Shown: positions 48,901 to 61,962 of the stretch, in pieces
How positions within the stretch are numbered: the stretch's first letter is position 1
Layout of the letters: each line of letters begins with the position of its first letter
DNA from: Vitis vinifera
Taxonomy: Eukaryota > Streptophyta > Magnoliopsida > Vitales > Vitaceae
Direction: 5' to 3'
NCBI RefSeq assembly: GCF_030704535.1
Contig: NC_081811.1
Coordinates: 1,685,501 to 1,749,500, forward strand
DNA length: 64,000 bases
The notes under the pieces: model-generated
Databases searched by the model: none
Seen by the model: the letters and a program-made list of their open reading frames with translations, nothing else
Told to the model about the DNA's origin: nothing
Translations under genes and position numbers: made by a program

Positions 48901-51900
48901 TATATGTGTGTCTAGTTAATCATCTCAAGCAGTGAGACGAGTCCTGGCTATTCAAATTCAATATGAATACTGTTTTTATCTAATGTATAATGTAAGTTGC
49001 AAACCTTATGGATTTGTTATTAATTTCAGATGGTGGATCTCACTTGGCTTTGCAATATTAGAGGCTCTTGTACTTGCTTGTTATTCGCTTACATATTCAG
49101 TCTATGCAGCTAGTCACAGGTAATTTAGAATCAAGAATCTCATTTTCAATAATGACTCCCATTTTCAATAATGTTTTTTCTTCTATTTTAATAATTTAAT
49201 TATATGTGCATTAGGCATTAACATGAGTTAGAGATTGGTTATGAAAACAAAATAATGCTGACAAGAATCTGCAGCAATAAGATGCTTGTGATGATTTTCA
49301 TCTAGTACTTAATATTGTCTAGTATGACAGTTATCATGCAGTTAAGCATTTTGATGGGCAGTATGGAAAATATTATGTATAAAGTATTTGACAAGAAGAG
49401 ATGATCTGCTATAACAGTACAAAATTACAGGGGATAGAGAATACATGGCACTAAACACAAGCCTCAAAGTAGTTTCTATTTCCCTGCTCCATGGTGTCTA
49501 CGCCCGCCTTGAAACAAAACCCTCTTCTCTTCCTCACCTCTCTACACACCCTGTGAAGCCCTTACAAGTCATCTACATCTCATGAGTATTCCACTTGTGG
49601 CCTACAGACACTTATCAAGTTCATAAACCTAATTTTTTGTTGGAAAAAGGATATAAATCCTTTTACTACAAGGGTTTTCTTAAAAACTTAAATCCATAAA
49701 TAATAGAAATGGAGCTGGAAAATTCCAACACTACCAATAGACAGATATGTTCCTTATTACTAAGCCTGTGAATTTTGATTGTTAAGATATTTAGTTTTGT
49801 GCAGTAACTAGGAAATTACTCTTAATTCTTTTATGTGAATGGATCAGCTTGTGCTGCTTTCCTGTAGTTTTGTTCTTGTTCTTATTATGTGGAGAAGTGA
49901 CCTGAATTGCTGTTTTTTTCTCTATCAGATCAGTTTTGGATGTTTATATCTCCCAATGAATCACCATGTCTTCCTATTCTCTTATGCTAGAAAACTGTAT
50001 CATTTTCATTTATGAATTAAACGACTTGATTTACTAATTCAAAAAAGTGATAAAGTGATAATGATGATTCTTAATATTGAGTAGTTGAGCATACAAAATA
50101 TTTTGACTCAATTTTATGATTGATTGATTGATTTATTTTTTCTTTTATGTGTTATGTAAAATTCAAGTGGCACATCATATGCCATTCATTTGATTTCTCA
50201 TGATAGACATTTGCATTTGATAATCTGAACAACGCATGGCTGATTATCCTTTCAAATGTCTTTCAACTGGTGAGGCTGACTTGGGACACCTCATGAGATA
50301 TTGAAATGGGAAGACAGATTTTCATGAGAAATAGAAATTGGAAACACATTTCCTGAGGATTTGGCCATAAATTTCCTCTTTTACCTAGGTTGTTTAAATT
50401 GCTTTCTTTTAGCCAGCTCAGCTTGCACAAATTATATTGCTATATATGCAAAGTTTTCTTTTTTTCTTTTTTTGGTTTGATTTATGTTTTTTTTATTCAA
50501 TTTAATATTTTACAGCTTCTTGTTTATTGATGATTTTAATGAGTTAACAAATAAACATTTTCTTGCTAACTTAAGATATGTTTGCTTAGTTCAATTAATT
50601 GTTTTTGAAAGAAATTGGATTTGTTGCAACTTGATGGTATTTTCAGGGTCAAGCATGTGATGGTTACAACTCTTTTCTTAGTATGTGGTGCAATGACTAT
50701 GACATGGATCTGTGACAAAATATCAGAATCTGGATTTGGTATTTCCTCTGCATTCTGATTCACATATTTATTACTGTCACTCTTTTTTAATAAATTTCTT
50801 TAACTTTTCATATCGCATAATCACAGTATGTGCATTGTAGAATCTGGTAGCCAATTAAGCTGGTTTTTCAAGTTTTACTGTTGTCATGTACTTTTGGACC
50901 TTTTTGCTGGGTAGTTCTTGGTAAGTCATGCTTGTGATGTCTCTGGGTTCATTTATAGGAAAAGAAGAATGGTCCACTAACTGTAGCTGTAGAATTGGAA
51001 AGAAGAATTTTCAAAACTGTAAAAGATGGATGGGAAGGGAGGATTGATGGCCCACCAGTTAATTCTATATTTTTTTTATAAGATTCTGTTATGAACAACA
51101 TTTTCTTAAGGTGATGAAGCCTTACACCACTCCTGTTGCATTGGTCTTGTTTGCCCATGACTGATCTAGCATGAAAGTTTTGTTTAATCAATTTAATTTT
51201 AATCATGGGCTTGGTTTTTTTTAACTTCTGATTGGTAATGCATACCTCAGGTCAAGGATCATCTCTAATCATATGTGTGGGAATTTTGACTGGATATACG
51301 GACACGTTATACAAGATGTTGGTTCAGCTATCAGGTTGGTTGCAAGAAACTACATTATCATGATCCTTCAATATGATGGGGCTTTTATTTTAGTTGCTTT
51401 TCCCCCCTTTTGTGAGTTCTGGAGTTTGAAATGCTAGATTTAGTGATGGTGTGCTGGTCCTTAAAATCGTCAAAGATTGCTTTCTCGTCATTCATTGAAA
51501 TAACTAAGCCATAAACCCTGGGTTAACTTGAGAAACAGAAACTGATCTCACATTGATTGGTAATCATTCTGATATTAACATATTTTCAGCAACTGCTGCT
51601 GGTCAGTTGTGTACTTGATTGACATCAATGGAGGCAAGTAAAATCCTGACAATCTCAGAAAAAGAACTGCAGAACATGAATTCTAGTTCTGTACTGTGAA
51701 GTTCTCTCCCCGTTTAAGTGTTACAATGATGGGATGCTCAAAACATTTTTTTTTGTTCTGTCATTGCTTTCTTGATAGACAATATGCATATAAGGTCTTA
51801 ACTTATACACTTCTATAAGCTTTAGTAAAATTCTATAAATTTGTAGTACTTTTGGAATGAATAGAGTTTGACTGAAGTCGAACTTTTAGAACCTTTAATG

Positions 51901-54900
51901 GCTCAAAGTGATGTTCCCATAAAATTTCATAAAGTGGCATATTTGAATTCCACTTGTAGTGAGCAAATTTTGATTTAACATGGAATGAAATTCTCAAGAT
52001 ATAGATTTGATTCCACATATGGTCATTGTTGAGAGAGAGAGAGAGAGAGAGGAGAAAAACCTTATTCTTATTCATTGTAATCTCTACTTACAATTGAGAG
52101 ATATATATATACAAGGCTAGGAGTCCTAACTACCATACATGTGACCTATATTAACAAGGAAAGATAGTATACTATACAATACATACATTATATTCAACAC
52201 TCCCCCTCAAGCTGGAGCATATACGTCATATGCACCAAGCTTGTTACAAATATATTTAATCCTAGGACCTCTGAGAGATTTAGTGAAGATGTCTGTTAGT
52301 TGATCATTTGAATTGACAAAACTTGTAGCAACACATCCTGATGCGATCTTCTCTCTAATGAAATGACAGTCAACTTCAATATGCTTGGTCCTTTCATGAA
52401 AGACTGGATTGGATGCAATATGTAATGCGGCCTGGTTATCACAGATGAGTTTCATCTGTTCATCCTTTCCAAATCTCAACTCCTGAAGAAGATGTCTCAA
52501 CCATATGAGTTCACATGTTGCCAAAGCCATAGCTCGATACTCGGCTTCAACGCTAGATCTGGCCACTACATCTTGTTTCTTACTCTTCCAAGATATTAGA
52601 TTACCTCTAATAAAAACACAGTACCCTGAAGTGGAACGTCTATATGGTGGGTGAGCCAACCCAATCTGCATCTGTGTAACCAACAACTTGAGTATGACCT
52701 CTGTTCTCGTACAATACACCTTGGCCTGGTGTACTTTTGATATATCGAAGGATACGGATTACGGCATCCCAATGGCTATCACATGGTGACTGTAGGAATT
52801 GACTAACAACACTCACAGGAAAAGAAATGTCTGGACGAGTAATGGTGAGATAGTTCAATTTACCTACGAGCCGTCGATATCTCCCGGGGTCTCCTAAAGG
52901 CTCCCCCTGTCCTGGTACAAGTTTGACATTCGGATCCATAGGTGTGTCTACCGGTTTACAGTCTAACATACCGGTTTCTTCCAGGATGTCTAAAGCATAC
53001 TTCCTTTGGGAAAGGACCACACCAGAACTAGATTGAGCTATCTCAATTCCCAAGAAATACTTGAGTTTCCCCAAGTCTTTGGTCTGAAAGTGGGTAAAAA
53101 GATGTTGCTTTAGTTTCTGAATACCATCCTGATCACTGCCTGTAATGACGATGTCGTCCACATAAACAACCAGATAAATACACTGCCCCAAGGAGTTATG
53201 ATGATAAAAAACTGAATGGTCTGCTGTACTGCGAAGCATGCCAAATTCTTGAACAACAGAACTAAAACGGCTAAACCATGCTCGAGGAGATTGTTTCAAG
53301 CCATATAGAGAACGGCGTAACCTGCACACTAAACCAGACTCCCCCTGAGCAACAAAACCAGGAGGTTGCTCCATATAAACTTCCTCGGCAAGATCACCAT
53401 GAAGGAAGACATTTTTAATATCCAACTGATAAAGAGGCCAAGAACACATAGCAGCCATGGAGAGAAGCAAGCGGACAGAAGCAATCTTGGCAATAGGGGA
53501 GAATGTGTCACCATAATCAGAACCATAAACTTGAGTATAGCCTTTAGCAACTAAACGGGCCTTAAGGCGATCAACCTGACCATCAGGACCAACCTTAACT
53601 GCATAGACCCAACGACAACCAACTGTAGATTTACCAGAGGGTAAAACAACAAGATCCCAAGTGCCATTAGAGTGCAGAGCAGCCATTTCATCCACCATTG
53701 CCTGTCGCCAGCCTGGATGGGAAAGAGCTTCATGGGTGCTCTTTGGAAGAGGAACAGAGGATATAGTAGAAACAAAAGCAGAATAGGGTGAAGATAATCG
53801 ATGATAACTCAAAAAATTGTAAATAGGATGAGGATTACGAGTAGAGCGAGTACCTTTCCGAACAGCAATAGGTAAGTCATTAGGAGAAGGCAGAGCCGGG
53901 GCAGGTGAAGCCGAAGGGATAGGAAGTGAGTCAGCAGGTGCCTCAGGAAAAGGGAGAGGAGCAACGACACGAGGGCGACGATGATAAACCTAAAGTGGTC
54001 GAGGGGGCATAACATCAGGTGGGGAGACAATGGGAATGGGCAAGACTTCAGAAACAGGAAGAGACTCAGAAGTGGTGGAAAAGAATGGTGAGTCCTCAAA
54101 GAAGGTGACATCAGCGGAGATAAAGTACCGATGAGTCTCAAGGGAATAACAACGATAACCCTTCTGAAGTCTGGAATATCCCAAGAAGAGGCACTTCATG
54201 GCTTTGGCGGAAAGCTTGTCCTGTCCAGGAGTGAGAATATGAACAAAGCAAGTACAACCAAAGACACGAGGAGGAAGGAAATAAAGTGGTTGGTCAGGGA
54301 AAAGAAGGGAGTGAGGAATCTGATCATGTAAGACAGAGGAGGGCATACGATTAATCAAATAACAAGCGGTAAGAACAGCGTCCCCCCAAAAGCGAAAAGG
54401 AACATGACTATGGAGGAGGAGAGTACGAGCTGTCTCAACAAGATGTCGATTCTTGCGTTCAGCTACCCCATTTTGTTGAGGAGTATGAGCACAAGAAGAC
54501 TGATGAAGAATCCCATGATGAGACATAAACGAAGTAAATTGGGCTGAAAAATATTCCCTGGCATTGTCACTGCGTAACACACGAATAGAAATATTGAATT
54601 GGGTTTGGATTTCAGTATAAAATTTCTGGAAAATAGAGAATAACTCAGCTCGATTTTTCATTAAAAATAACCAAGTACATCGAGAATAGTCATCAATGAA
54701 AGTGACAAAATACTGAAATCCTAAAGTAGACGCAGTCCGACAAGGACCCCAAACATCAGTGTGGACAAGCTCAAAAGGAGACTTTGCCCGATTATTCAAA
54801 CGCTTTGGGAACGAGACACGAGTATGTTTCCCAAGCTAACATGACTCACACGGAAGCGACGACAAAGTTGAAAAACGAGGAACCATCTTCTGGAACTTGG

Positions 54901-57900
54901 AGAGACTAGGGTGGCCCAGACGATTGTGAATGAGGAGAGGAGCATCAGTGGAAATGCAAACTGCAGGAGATGAATCTGAGGTGAGGTGATAGAGGCCTTG
55001 AGACTCACGTCCTATGCCAATCGTCTTCTCCGTACTCCGGTCCTGCAAGGTCACAAATTTATCAGAAAAGGTAATAGAGCAATTAAGAGTACGAGTGATT
55101 TTGCTGATGGAAATAAGATTAAAAGGACATTCAGGAGTATAAAGGACAGAAGTGAGAGGTAGAGAAGGCAGAGGAAGGGCCAAACCAATACCTTTAGCCA
55201 CAGTTTGAGAACCATTAGTTAAGGTAACAGTAGGTAAATCAGAGGTAGTAGTAATAGAGGAGAAAAGATCCTTATTACCAGATAGGTGATCAGATGCTCC
55301 AGAATCTAGAATCCAGGGTCCAAGAGAAGATGTGTGGGTAAGGCAGGCAGAGGCATTACCAGGCTGGGCAACAGAGGCAATAGAAGCCTGAGATGTCTGA
55401 GATGCGGAGGAGCTCGGAGGCTGAGGCAGCGGAGAATCAGAGGACTGGGCCATATGGGCAGTGCGAGGAGGTCTTCCATGTAACTGATAGCAACGATCGC
55501 GAGTGTGGCCAAGTTTATTGCAATAGGTGCAATGAGGACGTTGGCCTCTACCTCGGGTACCACTGCGTCCTCCTCGAGAGGTAGTTTGAGAAACTAACAT
55601 AGAAGAATCTGAAGCGCTATCAGATGGCAAAGTCTGAGTGGACGAGATACGGAGGAGGCGAGCAAACACATCATCCAAGGACGGAACTGATGAACTACCA
55701 AGAATCTGATCACGAATAGGCTCAAGATCCGGACGGAGACCAATAAGAGTAAGGACCATGAAGAACTTGTCAAGCTGTGTTTGTTGAGCCCCAACATCAG
55801 GAGTAAGAGACATCACAGTCAAGAACTGCTCCTTAAGAGAGGCAATCTGACCAATATAAGTAGATAGATCCAAGTCCTGTTGGCTGAGATGGACAATAGC
55901 AGAAGCCACCTTATAAAGACGCTGGATATCATTCGTGTATAATCCTTTGGCCTGAGTCCAAAATTTAAAACAAGTTTTATAGGCCTGAAGATAAAGAAGA
56001 ATCCGGGGATCAACCGATTGCCATAATACACTACACAATTGTGCATCTATCTTCCTCCACTGTACGCGGTCAACCTCAGGGATATCTGCCTCCTGGGTAA
56101 CCAAGTGATCCTCATATCCTTGACCCATAAACCAAAGTTCAACAGAGGCAGACCAGGAAAGATAATTCTCACTGCCAACCAATTTCTCTGAGGTAATCAG
56201 AGGAGATCCAGAGAGAACAGACGTAAAGATCTGATTTTTGGTGGTCATATTCACGTATTTGGATCGAAGAGAGCCCTAAGATGGGTTTAGATGGCTGTGA
56301 GAGGTGCAATCAATGGAGAAAAAAGGTCGTGACGTGCCTGGAGAGGAAGAGAAGCAGCACCCAAGCCTCGGGGATGGAGGGGGAGCCCTGTCGGAGGTGG
56401 CCGGAATGGCAAGAAAGCCAAAAACAGGGAAAAAATGGAGATGCAGGGCTCGGGGAGGACTGCCGGAGGGCTAGAAGGGCAAGACGGCGCCGGACGAGCT
56501 TGGAGAGGTGTCGGAAGTGGCCGGAAAGTGAGCCACGCGCCGTCACGCGCCGGCGCGTGGGTGACAGGCCGGAGGAGAAGGGCGGCGCGTGGGGGCGCAT
56601 GAGATGCCGGTTGCCGGTGGGGTTTCCACTGGCGTGTAGATCAGCCTCCGGCGGTTCGGAATATGTGGTCTTTTCCCGGAAAAAAGGTCGCCGGAAAAGG
56701 TTGCCGGCGTGGTGGAGATCCGACGGCGATGAGGTTGTCCGGGGTGGTTCGGAAAGAGAGTGAGGGGACCGGAGTGAAAACACGGTCACTGGACGGTTCG
56801 CCGGAATTGAATACACGACTAAACCGAAAAAATTAGGTTTTCTCCTTTGGCTCTGATACCATGTTGAGAGAGAGAGAGAGAGAGAGGAGAAAAACCTTAT
56901 TCTTATTCATTGTAATCTCTACTTACAATTGAGAGATATATATATATAAGGCTAGGAGTCCTAACTACCATACATGTGACCTATATTAACAAGGAAAGAT
57001 AGTATACTATACAATACATACATTATATTCAACAGTCATGTTTAAATATACTCAAATTTAGCTTAGTGGCTCAGATACCTCTTTATCTTTCAAACAGCTT
57101 TAGTTCAGCTTGTTGGTTCTTATGAAATTGGATTCAATAACAACTGTTATTTGTGAAGCATTAGTGGTCCTTTCCCCTTTACTCTGGCATCTGATGAAGC
57201 AAGGTTCTACACTATTGTTCTTTCCAACTCTTTGCTTGGTTCCAAAGATAGCACTCCAAGAAGGAGCCTGAAAGGAAAAAAAGAGTATTTATTTCTTGAT
57301 AGTGAGTTGGTTGTCTATTGTGAGTCTGCTTAAAAGATAAATCACTGGTCCCCTCAAACCTATTTCAGGGGTTTGGCGTTAATTAAAATTTTGTGAAAAA
57401 AAAACATTGTTATATCTTGCAAATATTCATGCATGTTAGTGGGTTGGGGATGTGAACAAAAATAGTCAGAGAAGCCAGTACTTTCTTAAGTTATTACATG
57501 GTCTGAATATCTATTTCCATTTTGTGTGCTTCTGTAGAGACTCTAAACTAGAATTTGTGTATGATTTGTCATGGCGTTCTTGTGCTATACAGTCACTACA
57601 GTGAATGCATTCCTTTCTCATTATTTTAGGAATATAGGGTGACATTTCAAATGTAGCTGGTATGTGCTGATATTTGGCATTTGGGCTTTGCTGCAAATAT
57701 CCATGCCTAAGTGGGTTGGGGATATAAATAATCATCCAATAGAGCTACTGTAGTTATTTTATTAGTTTGGTTCTCAGTGTAAACATGTGCTTACCATCTC
57801 ATGCTTCTGGATGAAGTCAACACCAATAAATTTTATGAAAAAGTCCAAGCCTTCTTGCCATGTTCACTTTCTCCATAGATTGTTTCTCCTTTTTTATTAT

Positions 57901-60900
57901 TTTAGTACACCTGGGAAAACTTAAAAGCTAGTTTGTCTGCTGGCTCTGGATTTTGAGGCTAGAAGCTTGACAAGCATAGGAGAGGAATGAAAAGTGAGGT
58001 GCAAGTAAAAATATATGCTTGGAATTTTTGCTAGATACAAAAGATACCGAATTAGGGCTGGCGGCTGCATAAGCACAACCCTCACCTCTTTCTCTCCTAC
58101 ATGTACAAACTACAAAAGGGATTTCAAGTAGGTGCTGAATTGAACTTGCAGGCAGCTATTTGCTTTTAGAGGCTTGTGCTAATGCATAGATGGGGTAGGG
58201 AAAGATGGGTGTAACATGAGGATTTCCTAGGAAATTACTTAATATTTTGTATGTTTATAAATGATTGATGATGCCTAGTCTAGGCTTCCTTTGTATATGT
58301 TGTGTGTATGTTGGTGTGCCTCCTTTTAGGTGCTTTTAATATATTTACTCATTTGCCTATCAAAAAATGGAAAAAAAAGAAAAAGAAAAGATTGATGACG
58401 TGCATATAAATACACCCTATAGCACTTGTAACCTTTATTATTTATACTGGAAGTGTACTATCATAATATTTCATTATGGAGAGGGGAGTGCAACGCTTAA
58501 AGCAATACATTTTTTTGATAGAAAAATAAAAAATATATTAAGAGGACGGTGCCTAGCAAAAGAGGCTCACTCAATGTACACTGATGGTATACAAAAGGCT
58601 CAATAAAAGATGGGATAGCCCACAAGAAGACCTATCTAATCACAATTAAGGCTATTTGAAAAGTCCAACATTGTGACAAGCTACATCCCCATTGCATGCT
58701 ATGACTGTGCCAACAAGGATTTCAAGAAGGCCTCCTTCTTGGTTCAAGTAGGTCTAAAGTTATACTCATAACCTCCGCCATTGATTAAAAAATTCAAGAA
58801 TTTGTTTAATATTATATATCGAAAATTTGATAAGGTATAAGGTATTTTGTCATTTTCTATGTTTAGATTGTGAGTTTTCAAGCTTTTACCATTCTGCAGG
58901 TGGTGCTGTGAGTTGGTGGCCATATATCCTTGCAGTATTAGGCGTTTTCACTATAGTCACAATGTGGGCTGTTGTTGTAACTGAGGGTTGCAGGAAAATC
59001 AAGCTGCAGTACTATGGCTTCAAACTTGCCTCTGCTACAAGGTAATCCCATCACCTCTCTGAAGGCCTAGGAGTTCTTTCCTTGGATGCAATTTATGATT
59101 TAAATAAATTTATTTTGTATCCTGTAAAAGAAATGAATTTACATTATAATAATGTGTTCTCTTTTCAAAATTTAACCTGAGATGATTGATCAGGGAGGCA
59201 ACTGGATATTTTTCTATACTTCTGGAGAATATAGGTTCTTATGTATGTACCTATCAAAAAAAAATAAAAAAAAATAGGTTCTTATGTATGTACAATTATA
59301 GTTGCTCTAAGATTAACTAATAATATCTGGTAATATGATCTACAAGTACTGACACTTATTGGCATCCCTGTGTTTTGGACAGAGATGACTCTCCAATTAC
59401 AGAGGTGGAGCCTTATATTCCCTTCAATATTAATCCATCAGGAATGCAGCCTGTTCTCACCACTGCCTATCTCTTGGCATTCCCCAGCATTCTTGCAAGG
59501 TTATTTCATCCAGTATCAACTTTAAGTATTCATGTCATTGATTTGTCCATTTCTAGATGACAAATAGAAATTTACTTATGTCCCAGGAATGGTGAAAGCC
59601 TCCTTCTGGTGCTGCAAGCCTAAATCATTTGGTGCTTGCCATTTGGTAATACCAGTTTTGGAGGCAATTTAAGAGAAAGAAACAAAAATAGTCCTAATTG
59701 GGTGATCACAGTAATTTAAACTTTCTAAAATCTTTTACATAAAAGAGATTTATTGAAAATCATGTCTTCCTCTTCAAGATGCATGATGTATGCATAGGCC
59801 TTTTGGTATACCAATGTTACTGATCCTTTTTACGTCTTTTTTTCATTGAACCAGTATGTCACTCATTCTGTTTAATGCGGTGCACTGTTTTTCCTTAGGC
59901 CCTAAGTACCTTGGTTTAATAAAATGATTTATTATACTAATACAAATCATTCTTTACAGTCTCCTACGTTCGCCCTTCTGGGAGCACATCAAAGAGATAT
60001 TGAACCCTGAAACTTCTATTGGTGCAGAGCCATGGGTTTACTATTCAATTTATGCATTTTTTGTCTTTGTTTTCAATATATTTGACATTGTAAGTATCTT
60101 TCTCAACCTGTTGTAGCGTGTAGCGTTATTCTAAATTTTTATTTATTAGTTGATTTGAATTTTGCAGACAATGTTTGTTTTGAAATAAATTATGCTATTT
60201 TATTCAAATACTGTAGACTATGTTTTTGTTGCCATATACTCATTTACTCACATTGTATCCATGGTTCAGAGTTTCATTTTGTAGGTCATTTTTGGTCCTT
60301 GCAAGTATGATAAATTCTGCAGATGTTTGGAAATTTAAAACAAGATCTATACAAATGCAAAGATCAAATGGTTTCGAATATAGTTGCACACCAGTACACT
60401 TGCCTTATATGGGCTTTAGCAAAGCATCATTGTATTGGTTTGCTTTGGTGATCTATCTTGTCTTCCTTGGTGTTTTTTCTTTTGTCAAAGGAATTCTCAT
60501 CCTCTATAGCTGTAAATCTTTTCTTTTTTGTTGATACGTGAAATTGAACCAGGAATTTTCACTGCCCTTGCCCCAATCCCTTGCCACCTGAGCCAGACCT
60601 CTGCAGCCCTTGAGGCTGTAACCTCTTGTTTTTGTAAGAAAATGTTCTTTCTTTTGGTGAATGTTGTGACTGAATACTATGGCTGCAATTCCTAAGCTTT
60701 GATTCAATATCCAGGATTGTTATTTAATTTTTAGTTGAAATGCAAAATAAATTTATATTTTGTTTTAGAATATTACCATGTATGAACACATTAGATCAAT
60801 CATAAATAGATTGTATTTGAATTTTAAGATTAACCAATCTATTGTTTTAAGAGTAACGATATGATCTGTTTAAAGTTGTAAATGTGAAAATGTTAATTTG

Positions 60901-61962
60901 AGATTATATGAACATATCTAATTGGTATGCCTTGTGAATTATTGTTAGCTTCTGTTTCTGAAAGATATAACTGTCCTGAAAACCTCAGTGATTGCACATA
61001 TATTATGATCAGTGAAGTATGATTAGTTGGTTGTGATACATTTATTTCTTGTCTACAAATAAGCGCCCTTCTATTTTTTAACGAGTAAACTCCTATTTAG
61101 GCCAACATGCCAAAGGAAATCGCTGATTACTTAAATAAGATGGGTGCCAGAATACCAAACATAAAGCCTGGAAAGGCCACCATAGCATACCTAACAAAGA
61201 TACAGGCATCGACACGTTTTTGGGGTAAGTAATGTTCTATTGATATAATGATCAACATATTCTGTAGTTTATGCTTATTCCAACATTAGTTCCATTTATT
61301 AACCACTGTAGTTTGCCTTCCCCTTTTTGGTGGTTCTTCTATGGTGAAATTTTGCAGGGGGGCTGTTACTTAGTTTCTTGGCTACAATGTCAACAATACT
61401 TGATCATTATTTACGCCGTATCAATCAGGGATTTTCAATAGGGTTTACATCAGTTCTTATCATTGTAAGTCCAATCCTAACCTTAGGCCTTATGAGTGCA
61501 TTCGAATCGGTCTACTGAATGATAATGAAACTAAAGTTTTGTCACTGGCATGTGTCTGAGCATCTTATTTTCATGCTTAGGAACAAAGCTGTTTTTCCCC
61601 ATTCTTACTCCATCCTGTGGAGCTGATCCTAATCTGTTAAAATGTTTGTTTGAAAACTCATGTGTTACAGCCTGAGACTCATATGTTAACACCGATCTTT
61701 TATGGCTCGAGTTTCTTGGAAAATAGGTTTAGAATGTTTTCTCAAAAATGCTAAGATCTTGCATGTAGGAGATCATGACTAGGCGCTACTTCAATGAGGG
61801 TTTTACTTAAAATGGTTTCTCTGACTCCTCAAACTGCAATTTTTCTGATGAACCTGTCTTCCATCCGTCCAGGTGGGTTCCATCATTGAACTCAGAAGAT
61901 CTTATCAAGCATATAACGTAATGCCAGATTTGAGCAAAGCTCTAAGACGGTATGGTGTATGA
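45983..61962 (+). CDS. SCY2: Plastid preprotein translocase subunit SCY2 (second SecY)
   Basis: Thirteen exons join in phase: (45983)-46055, 47239-47760, 48321-48409, 48826-48905, 49030-49119, 50647-50738, 51251-51334, 58900-59041, 59383-59499, 59960-60089, 61101-61224, 61358-61464, 61873-61962. The ATG at 45983 gives 579 aa, close to the size I recall for Arabidopsis SCY2; an in-frame ATG at 45881 would add 34 residues. The N-terminal 130 residues are Ser/Arg-rich and weakly conserved, as for a plastid transit peptide. The SecY core begins near [20 protein letters not shown] and contains successive membrane spans plus [15 protein letters not shown] and [17 protein letters not shown]2 forms the channel of a second Sec system thought to insert inner-envelope proteins. 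Intron 7 (51335-58899) carries a copia insertion, making the gene unusually long. Confidence 0.94.
52027..52199 (-). repeat. 3' LTR of the copia element (left copy), 173 bp
   Basis: It contains a GA microsatellite next to the terminal TGTTG and a short TA run. It matches the right copy except for one C/T difference in the TA run (ATATAC here, ATATAT there). Confidence 0.96.
52210..56254 (-). pseudogene. Copia gag-pol polyprotein, interrupted
   Basis: Reading leftward from 56254: gag (UBN2-like), a zinc knuckle C-x2-C-x4-H-x4-C ([14 protein letters not shown]), protease DSGA ([10 protein letters not shown]), the gag-pre-integrase HH-CC region, integrase D,D,E ([22 protein letters not shown]), RT with an intact YVDD (about 53160), and RNase H. 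Three lesions break it: TAG at 54836-54838 where Gln is expected (CESC-stop-LGKH), TAG at 53990-53992 (RPL-stop-VYHRR), and a frameshift near 52660 just after DADWVGSPT. Otherwise the frame is open throughout. Family function is self-replication through an RNA intermediate; this copy should not make a full polyprotein. Confidence 0.93.
56255..56861 (-). other. Leader of the copia element
   Basis: A GC-rich stretch between gag start and primer site. Long open frames on both strands reflect base composition (many CCGG) and lack motifs, so I do not call a gene. The CpG/CCGG density makes it a likely target of cytosine methylation. Confidence 0.7.
56862..57034 (-). repeat. 5' LTR of the copia element (right copy), 173 bp
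   Basis: The promoter-bearing LTR for the element in its own orientation. It is adjacent to the initiator-Met primer site and ends against the GTCAT duplication. Confidence 0.96.
58280..58376 (+). mobile_element. 3' tail of a LINE (L1-type), sense
   Basis: The run from GGCTTCCTTTGTATATG through GGTGCTTTTAATATATTTAC to TTGCCTATCAAAAAATGG resembles the 3' end common to plant L1 elements, which finish CTATC plus A-rich tail. An A-rich tail follows to about 58390. The 5' limit could not be set; the sequence upstream to about 57900 may belong to it. Confidence 0.5.
58508..58770 (-). mobile_element. 3' tail of a LINE (L1-type), antisense
   Basis: TTTTTTTGATAG followed by TAAAAAATATATTAAGAGG and AAAAGAGGCTCACTCAATGT is the complement of a plant LINE 3' end, opposite in orientation to the tail at 58280-58376. 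The inner border is approximate. Confidence 0.45.
59231..59293 (+). mobile_element. LINE insertion reduced to its tail, with 20-bp target duplication
   Basis: ATAGGTTCTTATGTATGTAC occurs exactly at 59231-59250 and again at 59274-59293. Between them lie only 23 bases: CTATC followed by A-rich sequence with one T. CTATCAAAA is the extreme 3' end of plant L1 elements, so this looks like target-primed reverse transcription that stopped almost at once. It lies in SCY2 intron 8. Confidence 0.8.

Larger units (their letters stand above)
52027..57034 (-). mobile_element. Ty1/copia retrotransposon in intron 7 of SCY2
   Basis: A structurally complete 5008-bp element lies antisense to SCY2. The direct repeat GTCAT flanks it (52022-52026 and 57035-57039). 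Both LTRs start TGTTGAGAGAG and end TATTCAACA. The primer site (complement of 56849-56861) is TGGTATCAGAGCC, matching initiator tRNA-Met, and the purine tract (complement of 52200-52208) is GAGGGGGAG. The LTRs differ at one position that I could see. The element lies wholly inside the intron, so splicing can still join exons 7 and 8. Confidence 0.96.

Noticed and set aside
53366-53554. Plus-strand frames inside the copia pol region
   Set aside because: They are complements of conserved RT and integrase codons on the minus strand.
56281-56816. 160-168-codon frames on both strands
   Set aside because: They occupy the GC-rich copia leader; open by composition, with no motif and no ribosome-start context.
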